NCBI GenBank assembly: GCA_031404155.1
Contig: JANNGZ010000120.1
Location: 1 to 18,688 of the forward strand
Length of the DNA: 18,688 bases
Direction of reading: 5' to 3'
Origin: JANNGZ01 sp031404155
Lineage (GTDB): Bacteria; Pseudomonadota; Gammaproteobacteria; Burkholderiales; Burkholderiaceae_C
The translations under genes and the position numbers were made by a program. The notes beneath the pieces were generated by a model that ran no database searches, was not told where the DNA came from, and was given only the letters and a program-made list of their open reading frames with translations. Within the stretch, counting starts at the first letter, position 1. Every line of letters starts with the position of its first letter. Of the stretch, positions 8,008-15,634 are shown piece by piece.

Positions 8008-8640
8008 CTATGCGATGTGTCGTTGGTGCCAATTCCATTCTTCGGCGCCCATCCAAAGTGCACGCGCTCCAGGGCGAATGCTGTCGATTCCAGAGAGCGC
8101 CTTGCAGGGCCGGCCCCGCAGCACCAGCCTCGAGCCCACACTCAGGGTTCGACACCGGCCAACCGGCTCGAAGCCGGCACTGCGATGCGCACGCAGCGAG
8201 GCTTGATTTGCCGTGTCGACATCCGACAGCATCTCCAACCGATGGCCCATCGCCCGCTCAATGAGCGCTAGCAACATGGCGAAGTACCGCTTGCCACGCT
8301 GACCCGGTACCACAAACGCATCGCGCACCCACGCCTGCGACGGCGCCAGGGGAACGAGCCAACGGTGTTCGTCGAGATAGCGGGCAACACCAATGGCCAT
8401 CCAGGTCCACGCAACGGCATCGCCAGCGTCCTCTAGAACGAAGTGGCGCAGTCCTTGCTCGTACCTCCGGTGAATGCGTTCCAGGTCGCCGCGTCGACCC
8501 TGTTGCCGATCAAGGTCCGAAATGAGCGCCGCGTCGTCCGCAGTGCGTTCGAGCAAACGAGCGGTGGCTGGGGCGCTCGGCGAAGCTCGGCTCTCTTCGC
8601 ACGATCTGCGCAGGAACGTGATGTCATTCAACTCCAACAC
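8008..8640 (-). CDS. GNAT family N-acetyltransferase
   Basis: The product has about 210 residues. The acetyl-CoA-binding motif A is visible as VPGQRGKRYFAMLLALIERA (residues 111-130; QRGKRY is the pyrophosphate loop). Motif B is NQASLRAHRSAGFE (145-158), a typical GNAT ending strand and helix. A WTWMAIG strand and a VRDAFV strand precede motif A. The acceptor is unknown. The start chosen is GTG at 8640, five bases after the stop of the upstream FAD oxidase gene; TTG at 8637 is an alternative, and no strong ribosome site is visible, so translation may depend on coupling to the oxidase gene. It converges with the CelD-like pair (47 bp apart). Its in-frame extension upstream lies over the oxidase gene and is shadow. 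Confidence 0.8.
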   Translation of the reverse strand: MLELNDITFLRRSCEESRASPSAPATARLLERTADDAALISDLDRQQGRRGDLERIHRRYEQGLRHFVLEDAGDAVAWTWMAIGVARYLDEHRWLVPLAPSQAWVRDAFVVPGQRGKRYFAMLLALIERAMGHRLEMLSDVDTANQASLRAHRSAGFEPVGRCRTLSVGSRLVLRGRPCKALSGIDSIRPGARALWMGAEEWNWHQRHIA

Positions 8641-8645
8641 GGCAG

Positions 8646-10073
8646 TCAGAGAGCGAAGATCTTGCCCGGGTTCATGATGTTCTTCGGGTCCAGTGCGCGC
8701 TTGACCTGCCGCATCATCTCCACCGCCCCGGCGCCGGCCTCGTCGAGCAGGTAGCCCATCTTGTGCAGCCCGATGCCATGTTCGCCGGTGCAGGTGCCCT
8801 CCAGGCGCAGGGCGCGTTGCACCATCTGCTCGCTCAGGCGTTCCACCGCGGCACATTCGGCGGCGTCGTTCGGGTCGAGCAGGTAGCTCAGGTGGAAGTT
8901 GCCGTCGCCGACATGGCCGACGATCCAGTACGGGATGCCCGAGGCCTCGGCCTCGTCGACCGACTCGTTGATGCTCTCGGCCAGGCGTGAGATCGGCACG
9001 CAGGTGTCGCTGCTCTGGCAGCGGCAGCCTGGGCGGGTTTGCAGCGCGGCGAAGTAGGCCTGGTGGCGTGCGGTCCACAGCTTGGTGCGCTCCTCCGGGG
9101 TCGAGGCCCATTCGAAGTCGGCGCCGCCGAATTCGCTGGCCACCTCCTGCACCGTGGCGGCCTGCTCGCGCACGCTGGCGGGGCTGCCGTGGAACTCCAT
9201 CAACAACATCGGTGACTCGCGCAGCGTGAGGTGCGAATGTTTGTTCACCCCGCGGATCGCGTTGGCATCGAGCAACTCGCAGCGCGCGATCGGCACGCCC
9301 ATCTGGATGATCTGGATCGTGGTCTTCACCGCAGCGTCGATGCTCGGGAAGAAACACACCGCGGCGCTCACCGCCTCGGGAAGTGGATAGAGCTTCAAGG
9401 TGATCTCGGTCATCACGCCGAGCGTGCCTTCGCTGCCGACGAAGAGGCGGGTCAGGTCGTAGCCGGCGCTGCTCTTGCGCGCGCGGGTGCCGGTGTGGAT
9501 GACTTCGCCGCTGGCGGTGACCACGGTCAGCCCGAGCACGTTCTCCCGCATCGTGCCGTAGCGCACCGCGTTCGTGCCGCTGGCGCGGGTGGCCGCCATG
9601 CCGCCGATCGAGGCGTTGGCGCCGGGGTCGATCGGGAAGAAGAGGCCGGTGTCGCGCACCTCGCGGTTGAGCTGTTCGCGCGTCACGCCGGCCTGCACCG
9701 TGACGGTGAGGTCTTCGGGGTTGAGACGCAGCACCGCGGTCATGCGCGAGAGGTCGATGCTCACCCCACCCTGCACCGCGAGCAGGTGGCCCTCGAGCGA
9801 GGATCCGATGCCAAACGGGATCACCGGCACCGCGTGCTGCGACGCCAGCGCGACCACCGCGGCCACGTCTTCGGTGGATTCGCAGAACACCACCGCGTCG
9901 GGCGGTGTCACCGGGTACACCGACTCGTCGCGCCCATGCTGTTCGCGCACCGCGGCGGCGGTGGAGCAACGTGGGCCGAAACGCGCGCGCAGCGCGTCGA
10001 GCATCGCGGCGGGGATCGGGCGCAATTGCGGGCGGGAACCCAGGTGTTCGCGCAACAGGTCGGGGGCGTTCAT
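8646..10073 (-). CDS. FAD-binding oxidase, D-lactate dehydrogenase (cytochrome)/GlcD type
   Basis: A 475-residue flavoprotein of the FAD-linked oxidase type 4 family. The PCMH FAD-binding domain shows VIPFGIGSSLEGH (84-96) and PIDPGANASIGGMAATRASG (147-166), then RKSSAGYDLTRLFVGSEGTL (199-218). The C-terminal domain has HVGDGNFH (387-394), GTCTGEHGIG (426-435) and DPKNIMNPGKIF (462-473). These match LDHD/DLD-type D-2-hydroxyacid dehydrogenases, which oxidise D-lactate or similar acids and pass electrons to cytochrome c or quinone; the exact substrate cannot be read from sequence. The start ATG at 10073 has GGAGGT (10080-10085) six bases upstream, preferred over a longer in-frame form starting at 10172. 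It is followed by the GNAT gene after 5 nt. Confidence 0.9.
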   Translation of the reverse strand: MNAPDLLREHLGSRPQLRPIPAAMLDALRARFGPRCSTAAAVREQHGRDESVYPVTPPDAVVFCESTEDVAAVVALASQHAVPVIPFGIGSSLEGHLLAVQGGVSIDLSRMTAVLRLNPEDLTVTVQAGVTREQLNREVRDTGLFFPIDPGANASIGGMAATRASGTNAVRYGTMRENVLGLTVVTASGEVIHTGTRARKSSAGYDLTRLFVGSEGTLGVMTEITLKLYPLPEAVSAAVCFFPSIDAAVKTTIQIIQMGVPIARCELLDANAIRGVNKHSHLTLRESPMLLMEFHGSPASVREQAATVQEVASEFGGADFEWASTPEERTKLWTARHQAYFAALQTRPGCRCQSSDTCVPISRLAESINESVDEAEASGIPYWIVGHVGDGNFHLSYLLDPNDAAECAAVERLSEQMVQRALRLEGTCTGEHGIGLHKMGYLLDEAGAGAVEMMRQVKRALDPKNIMNPGKIFAL

Positions 10074-10159
10074 GGCGGGACCTCCATCGAGCGGCACAGA
10101 ACCGCCGAGGGGATTGTAGGCAGCCGCGCTCCGGGGGTACCTGCGACAGGGCCGAAAGC

Positions 10160-10195
10160 AAAACAAGGGCATCGCCGCGCTGCACGCCGATGCCC
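10160..10195 (-). terminator. rho-independent terminator of the outer-membrane protein gene
   Basis: On the minus strand GGGCATCG and CGATGCCC form a perfect 8-bp stem (plus-strand arms 10167-10174 and 10188-10195), followed by TTGTTTTG. It lies about 45 bp after the stop of the beta-barrel gene. A second GC-rich hairpin (10210-10238; CCGCA with TGCGG at its centre) lies directly after that stop but lacks a T run. Confidence 0.8.
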
Positions 10196-10238
10196 TCGGG
10201 CGGACGGAGGGCCCAGGCCGCAGGCGGCCTGCGGGGCC

Positions 10239-10811
10239 TCAGAAGTAGTAGTTCAGCATCAGGCCGAAATGGTCACCGTCGATCTCGCCGGAACCGCCTT
10301 TCACCTTGAGCTGGTGCGACACGCCGCGCGCCTTCAGGCCGATTTGGGGCGTGAGCAGGTACTCGGCTTCGAGGATGACGCCGGTCGAGCTTTCGAAGGC
10401 TACGTTGATGTTCTTGGCCACGCCGCTTCCGGCGAGCTTGGGGCTGCTCACATGCTGCACGCCAACGCCCAGGCGCACCCGGTCATTGACGCTGTACAGC
10501 GCCAGCAGGTCCAGTGGGTAGCGGCTGAAGCGAAGGCTGCCGTTGCTCGCGGCCTGGGTGTCATCGACGTGGTAACCGACGGTGGTTTGAAGCGCGATCT
10601 GCGGTGCGACCTTGAATTCGACGCCGCCGTAGAGCGCGATCAGTCCGCCGGAACTGATGCGCTCGGTGCTGCCGTCACTGAACGGCACCGTGGCGATGGT
10701 CTCGCCGCCGAAGGTGATGCCCACGCCGAGCAGGGGTTTGATGCCGTCTGCGGCATGGGCGGCGCCGAATGCGGCGAGGGCCAGGGTGCTTGCAACGAGA
10801 AGTTTTTTCAT
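10239..10811 (-). CDS. Outer-membrane beta-barrel protein, OmpW/Ail-like size
   Basis: A 190-residue precursor. The N-terminus MKKLLVASTLALAAFGAAHA is a clear Sec signal peptide with an AHA cleavage site after residue 20. The mature part alternates hydrophobic and polar residues in short strands (for example GGLIALYGGVEF, YPLDLLALYSV, RVRLGVGVQHV) and ends in LMLNYYF; a C-terminal Phe is the usual outer-membrane insertion signal. About eight strands are suggested, as in small OmpW- or Ail-type barrels. Function unknown: adhesion, hydrophobic-compound uptake and a purely structural role are all possible. The start at 10811 is chosen because it begins the signal peptide; 35 upstream in-frame residues look non-coding. 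It is transcribed divergently from the adenosyltransferase gene and ends at a clear terminator (10160-10195). Confidence 0.85.
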   Translation of the reverse strand: MKKLLVASTLALAAFGAAHAADGIKPLLGVGITFGGETIATVPFSDGSTERISSGGLIALYGGVEFKVAPQIALQTTVGYHVDDTQAASNGSLRFSRYPLDLLALYSVNDRVRLGVGVQHVSSPKLAGSGVAKNINVAFESSTGVILEAEYLLTPQIGLKARGVSHQLKVKGGSGEIDGDHFGLMLNYYF

Positions 10812-10975
10812 GGGCTGTTCGTGGTTTGAATCGGATGCCGCTGCGATCTGCGACGACGCCGCCGATGCTAGGGTGCCGTCGGCCGCGAGGCCTTGTGCGT
10901 GGGGCCGTGACGACAAGCTTCGAGGGCAAAAGGGTGAACGAGTCGACGCAGTTCGCGCACCGCTAACATGCGGCC

Positions 10976-11551
10976 ATGAGCAAGCGCCTGACCCAGATCG
11001 CCACCCGCACCGGCGACGACGGCACCACCGGCCTGGGCGACGGTACCCGGGTGCCCAAGGACCACCTGCGGGTGCAGGCGATGGGCGATGTCGATGAGCT
11101 GAACTCCACCCTCGGCGTGCTGCTGGCCGAGCCGCTTCCCGGCGATGTGCGCGAGCTGCTGGTGGTGATCCAGCATGAGCTGTTCAACCTCGGCGGCGAG
11201 CTCTCGATCCCGGGCTACGAACTGCTCAAGTCCGACGCGGTGCTGCGCTTGGACCAGGCGCTGGCGCACCACAACGCCGCGCTGCCGCGGCTGGCCGAGT
11301 TCATCCTGCCGGCGGGCACACGCGGCGCGGCGATCGCGCATGTGGGCCGCACCGTGGCGCGCCGCGCCGAGCGCGCGCTGGTGGCGCTGGCCGCGAACGA
11401 GGGTGTCAACGACGCGCCGCGCCAGTACCTCAACCGGCTGTCGGACCTGCTGTTCGTGCTGGCGCGTGTGCTCAACCGCGCCAACCTCGATGGCCTGGGC
11501 GGCGACGATGTGTATTGGCAAAGCGAGCGGCTGAAGCGCGAGCTTTCGTAG
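10976..11551 (+). CDS. pduO: ATP:cob(I)alamin adenosyltransferase, PduO type
   Basis: The 191-residue protein shows all PduO-type landmarks: the ATP-binding TRTGDDGTTGLGDGTRVPK (residues 10-28), RTVARRAER (125-133) and YLNRLSDLLFVLAR (151-164). It transfers the adenosyl group of ATP to cob(I)alamin, giving adenosylcobalamin for enzymes such as methylmalonyl-CoA mutase, or for salvage. The cytoplasmic enzyme is normally a trimer. The ATG at 10976 gives the standard MSKRLTQIATRTGD start; no strong ribosome site is visible. It stands alone: divergent from the outer-membrane protein gene (164 bp) and convergent with aroG. No cobalamin riboswitch was recognised in the 164-bp upstream gap, and no other cobalamin genes are in the window. 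Confidence 0.93.
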   Translation: MSKRLTQIATRTGDDGTTGLGDGTRVPKDHLRVQAMGDVDELNSTLGVLLAEPLPGDVRELLVVIQHELFNLGGELSIPGYELLKSDAVLRLDQALAHHNAALPRLAEFILPAGTRGAAIAHVGRTVARRAERALVALAANEGVNDAPRQYLNRLSDLLFVLARVLNRANLDGLGGDDVYWQSERLKRELS

Positions 11552-11613
11552 CGCACCGAAGGGCCTGATACAAACCTGCCTTCCATGAGTTGGAGGTCAG
11601 GCGCACTGGCCAT

Positions 11614-11701
11614 CCGTTCGCCTTGCGCTTGTCAAAGGGCCCGCGAGGGCTTCCTTCGGCAAGCTCAGGACGGTGGGAAATGCAGCTCAGCCCGAACGGA
11701 G
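11614..11701. repeat. Decayed REP-like inverted repeat between convergent genes
   Basis: The plus strand carries CCTTGCGCTTGTCAAAGG within an arm at 11614-11641 and, inverted, CCTTCGGCAAGCTCAGGACG at 11653-11672; 13 of 18 core positions agree. A further fragment, AGCTCAGCCCGAACGGAG, follows at 11684-11701. The arms resemble the dispersed extragenic palindrome with core CCTGAGCTTGTCGAAGG that I recall from Burkholderiales and related genomes; this recollection was not checked. The location, between the 3' ends of pduO and aroG, is typical for such elements. The rest of 11552-11741 shows nothing else. Confidence 0.6.
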
Positions 11702-11741
11702 TTTGCGTGCGTGACTGCGAATCGGAATGAAGCGCTCGCGC

Positions 11742-12860
11742 TCAACCGCGTCGCTGCTTCACCGCCTGGCTGAGCAGCTCCAGCACCTGAAGCGAATCGT
11801 CCCAGCCCAGGCAGGCATCGGTGATGCTCTTACCGTACTCCAGTTTGGACGGATCGTCCTTGCCGGCGCTGAACTTCTGCGCGCCGGCATGCAGGTGGCT
11901 CTCGAGCATCACGCCGAAAATGCAGCGGGCCCCGCCGGCCAATTGCGCCGCCACGTCGCGGGCCACCTCGATCTGCTTTTCGTGCTGCTTGCTCGAGTTG
12001 GCGTGGCTCGCGTCCACCATCAGCCGGCAGTCCAGCTTCGCCGCCTCGATCTCCCGGCAGGCTGCAGCCACGCTCACGGCGTCGTAGTTCGGCGTCTTGC
12101 CTCCGCGCAGGATGACGTGGCAATCCTTGTTGCCCTTGGTCTCGACGATCGCCACCTGCCCGTTCTTGTGCACCGACAGGAAGTGGTGCGGCCGCGCCGC
12201 GGCCTGGATCGCGTCGATCGCGATGCGGATGTTGCCGTCGGTGCCGTTCTTGAAACCGACCGGCGCGGACAGGCCCGACGCCAGCTCGCGGTGCACCTGG
12301 CTCTCCGTGGTGCGCGCGCCGATCGCGCCCCAGGCGATCAGGTCGCCGATGTATTGCGGCGAGATCACGTCGAGGAACTCGCTGCCCGCGGGCACGCCCA
12401 AACGATTGATGTCCACCAGCAGCTGGCGCGCGATGCGCAGGCCTTCGTGGATGCGGAAGCTCTCGTCGAGGTAAGGGTCGTTGATCAGGCCTTTCCATCC
12501 GACCGTGGTGCGCGGCTTCTCGAAGTAAACCCGCATCACCACTTCCAAGGTGTCGGCGTACTTGTCGCGTTGCGCCTTCAGGCGGCGCGCGTATTCCAGC
12601 GCCGCGAGCGGGTCGTGGATCGAACAGGGTCCGACGATCACCAGCAGGCGGTCGTCCTCGCGGTTCATGATCCGGCGCACCGCGGCGCGGGTGCCCGAGA
12701 TGAGCGTCTCGACCGGCGTGCCGGCGATCGGGAAGAACCGGATCAGGTGCTCCGGCGGCGGCAGCGGGGTCACGTCGCGAATCCGCTGGTCGTCGGTTTC
12801 GCTGGTCTTTTCGGACAGCGCATACCAACCCTCTTGTGTGTTGGCGGCTTTGGCGTTCAT
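11742..12860 (-). CDS. aroG: 3-deoxy-7-phosphoheptulonate (DAHP) synthase, class I (AroG/AroF/AroH type)
   Basis: This 372-residue enzyme condenses phosphoenolpyruvate and erythrose 4-phosphate to DAHP, the first step of aromatic amino-acid synthesis. Class I landmarks are present: GPCSIHD (77-83) with the metal Cys79, EKPRTT (114-119), GARTTESQVHRELASG (181-196), GFKNGTDG (202-209), His286 in SHAN, Glu320 in MLESH and Asp348 in ITDAC. It is about 20 residues longer than E. coli AroG, mostly at the N-terminus. I cannot tell from sequence which aromatic acid inhibits it. The ATG at 12860 is preceded by GAAGGA ten bases upstream; TTG at 12878 is a weaker alternative. The 5' leader (12861-13034) holds an aromatic-rich leader peptide and an intrinsic terminator, implying attenuation. 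It lies downstream of tldD on the same strand. Confidence 0.96.
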   Translation of the reverse strand: MNAKAANTQEGWYALSEKTSETDDQRIRDVTPLPPPEHLIRFFPIAGTPVETLISGTRAAVRRIMNREDDRLLVIVGPCSIHDPLAALEYARRLKAQRDKYADTLEVVMRVYFEKPRTTVGWKGLINDPYLDESFRIHEGLRIARQLLVDINRLGVPAGSEFLDVISPQYIGDLIAWGAIGARTTESQVHRELASGLSAPVGFKNGTDGNIRIAIDAIQAAARPHHFLSVHKNGQVAIVETKGNKDCHVILRGGKTPNYDAVSVAAACREIEAAKLDCRLMVDASHANSSKQHEKQIEVARDVAAQLAGGARCIFGVMLESHLHAGAQKFSAGKDDPSKLEYGKSITDACLGWDDSLQVLELLSQAVKQRRG

Positions 12861-12901
12861 GGTTGCTGGGTCCTTCAAAGGTCGTGGGGCGCTGCACCGG
12901 C

Positions 12902-12932
12902 AAAAAAAAACCGCCGGGTCTCCGGCGGTTTT
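12902..12932 (-). terminator. Intrinsic terminator in the aroG leader (attenuator hairpin)
   Basis: On the minus strand CCGCCGG-AGAC-CCGGCGG forms a perfect 7-bp GC stem with a 4-nt loop (plus-strand arms 12911-12917 and 12922-12928), extended by A:U pairs to 11 bp. Nine T residues follow (plus-strand A run 12902-12910). It lies 41 bp before the aroG start codon and 24 bp after the leader-peptide stop, where an attenuator should be. It may also end transcripts coming from tldD, and the symmetric A/T flanks allow weaker function on the plus strand. Confidence 0.9.
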
Positions 12933-12956
12933 CTGGGTGCGTTGCGCTCGTCTTAC

Positions 12957-13034
12957 TTATGCGCTTGCCTCTCCAGCCGCCAGACGGCACGAGAACCAAA
13001 AGTACGCAAAATAAAATGAGTCGGGGCAACGCAT
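12957..13034 (-). CDS. Aromatic-rich leader peptide of aroG (25 aa)
   Basis: On the minus strand ATG at 13034 opens 25 codons ending in TAA at 12959-12957. The peptide begins MRCPDS, continues FYFAYFWF (residues 7-14) and ends SCRLAAGEASA. Seven of those eight residues are aromatic: four Phe, two Tyr and one Trp. Three of the four Phe codons are TTT and one Tyr codon is TAT, although genes here prefer TTC and TAC, so translation may be especially sensitive to charged-tRNA supply. The terminator 24 bp later and aroG behind it make this a classical attenuation leader: stalling at the aromatic run would favour readthrough. No Shine-Dalgarno sequence is visible upstream; an extended -10 places the transcript start at about the ATG. 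The peptide itself probably has no other function. Confidence 0.85.
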   Translation of the reverse strand: MRCPDSFYFAYFWFSCRLAAGEASA

Positions 13035-13041
13035 GGGCGCG

Positions 13042-13050
13042 AATGTAGCA
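13042..13050 (-). promoter_or_regulatory. Candidate extended -10 promoter element of the aroG leader
   Basis: The minus strand reads TGCTACATT, matching the extended -10 form TGnTATAAT at most positions. It lies in the 53-bp gap after tldD. No good -35 lies 17 bp upstream (the nearest, TTGCGC at 13071-13076, is 23 bp away from TACATT), which is acceptable for extended -10 promoters. The predicted start site falls at or next to the A of the leader ATG. Confidence 0.4.
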
Positions 13051-13087
13051 CGCTGAGCCAGGCGGCGGCCGCGCAAGGCTGACCGGC

Positions 13088-14557
<1,470 letters not shown>

Positions 14558-14615
14558 CGGCTCATTGTAGGAGCGCGGCGCGGTTGACGCGGCTTGACCG
14601 CGGATGTCCCTCCAA

Positions 14616-14657
14616 GGGGTGGCGCTGCCCGCGCAGGGCCAGCGCGCGATCCACCCC
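14616..14657. other. Imperfect hairpin between rsmI and tldD
   Basis: GGGGTGG (14616-14622) pairs with CCACCCC (14651-14657). Inside it, CGCTG (14623-14627) pairs with CAGCG (14640-14644), leaving a 6-nt bulge on one side. There is no T run on either strand. It could slow transcription after rsmI or stabilise its 3' end. Confidence 0.45.
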
Positions 14658-14678
14658 AAGACCGCGCGCGTGGCCGGG

Positions 14679-15623
14679 TCAAGGCACGCGCGGCGGCGCG
14701 TTGTTGCCTTCGGGCCCGCGCAACGCCAGCGCTCGCGTGTAAAGCGCGTTGCGCGGCGCGCCGCTCAGGTCGGCACAGACCTGCACCGCCTGCTTCAGCG
14801 GCAGCGCCTGAAGCAGGCGGGTCAGCATCCGCTCGGCCGCAAGGTCGATCTCGCCAGCGGGCGCGGCCGTCGGCGCTTCGCTCGCATGCAGCACCAGCAC
14901 GAACTCGCCGCGCAGGCGGTTGGTGTCGGCGGCGAGCCAAGTGGGCAAGTCGGCGCACGGCATCGTGACCACGGTTTCGAACTGCTTGGTCAGCTCGCGG
15001 CACAGGGTGGCCCGGCGCAGCGGCACGGCTTGCGCCAGCTCATCGGCCAGGCGCTCGATGCGGTGCGGCGCCTCGAACAGCACCTGCGCACGCGAGTCCG
15101 CTGCGGCACGGTCCAGCGCGCTGCGGCGATCACCCGCGCGTGTGGGCAGGAAACCGATGAAGACAAAGCCTTGTGTGGTGCTGTCCCCCGCCACGCTCAA
15201 GGCGGCGAGCGCACTGCTCGCACCCGGCACCGGCACCACGCGATGACCTGCGGCTTGCACAGCGGCCACCAGCGCCGCACCGGGGTCGGACACCGCTGGC
15301 GTGCCGGCGTCGCTGATGTAGGCGACACGTTCTCCCGCCGCCAGCCGCGCCACCAAGCCCTGTGCGGCGTCACGTTCGTTGTGCTGGTGCAGCGCCAGCG
15401 TCGGTGTGGCCAGGCCGAGATGCCGGATCAAGGCGCCGCTCACCCGGGTGTCTTCGCACGCCACCAGGTTGACCGTCGCGAGCACATGCAGCGCGCGCAA
15501 GCTCAGGTCGGCGAGGTTGCCGATCGGCGTGGCGACCATGTACAGCGTGCCCGGGGGATACTGCTGGCCGCCGGCCGCGGCCGCAGCGGCCTGGCTCAGC
15601 AAGAGAGCGTCGGCGGGAGACAT
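14679..15623 (-). CDS. rsmI: 16S rRNA (cytidine1402-2'-O)-methyltransferase RsmI
   Basis: This 314-residue tetrapyrrole-methylase-fold enzyme uses S-adenosylmethionine to 2'-O-methylate C1402 in the decoding centre of 16S rRNA. Signatures are ATPIGNLADLSLRAL (31-45), ACEDTR (55-60), YISDAGTPAVSDPG (102-115) and PVPGASSALAAL (131-142). The protein is somewhat longer than E. coli RsmI (286), partly because of an Ala/Gln-rich N-terminal segment of about 25 residues; Met29 would be a later start but would remove little of the domain. The ATG at 15623 is only 11 bp from the divergent yraN start, so its promoter must lie within yraN coding sequence. It is followed by tldD on the same strand. Confidence 0.95.
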   Translation of the reverse strand: MSPADALLLSQAAAAAAGGQQYPPGTLYMVATPIGNLADLSLRALHVLATVNLVACEDTRVSGALIRHLGLATPTLALHQHNERDAAQGLVARLAAGERVAYISDAGTPAVSDPGAALVAAVQAAGHRVVPVPGASSALAALSVAGDSTTQGFVFIGFLPTRAGDRRSALDRAAADSRAQVLFEAPHRIERLADELAQAVPLRRATLCRELTKQFETVVTMPCADLPTWLAADTNRLRGEFVLVLHASEAPTAAPAGEIDLAAERMLTRLLQALPLKQAVQVCADLSGAPRNALYTRALALRGPEGNNAPPRVP

Positions 15624-15634
15624 CGGGAGGGCGC

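Larger units (their letters stand above)
12902..13034 (-). promoter_or_regulatory. aroG transcription attenuator region with alternative RNA pairings
   Basis: Two pairings compete with the terminator or with leader translation. First, GTCTGGCGG inside the leader-peptide codons (plus 12977-12985) can pair with CCGCCGGAGAC of the terminator's 5' arm and loop, leaving a 2-nt bulge (9 bp), and so act as antiterminator. Second, TGCGTTGC at the leader start codon (plus 13026-13033) is perfectly complementary over 8 bp to GCAACGCA just before the terminator (plus 12938-12945) and could close the whole leader when no ribosome is bound. Both are read by eye; energies were not computed. Confidence 0.6.

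Noticed and set aside
8641..10185. Extension of the GNAT frame far upstream as one 725-residue protein
   Set aside because: The upstream part is an out-of-frame reading of the FAD oxidase with no domain; only the segment after GTG 8640 has GNAT motifs.
9231..10829. 532-codon plus-strand frame over the FAD oxidase and outer-membrane protein genes
   Set aside because: It spans two recognised genes and a terminator on the other strand; its composition is that of an antisense shadow.
10812..10975. Cobalamin riboswitch upstream of pduO
   Set aside because: The 164-bp gap is short for one, and I see no B12-box-like sequence or terminator/anti-RBS helix.
11727..13019. 430-codon plus-strand frame over aroG
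   Set aside because: Antisense shadow of DAHP synthase; it also crosses the leader terminator.
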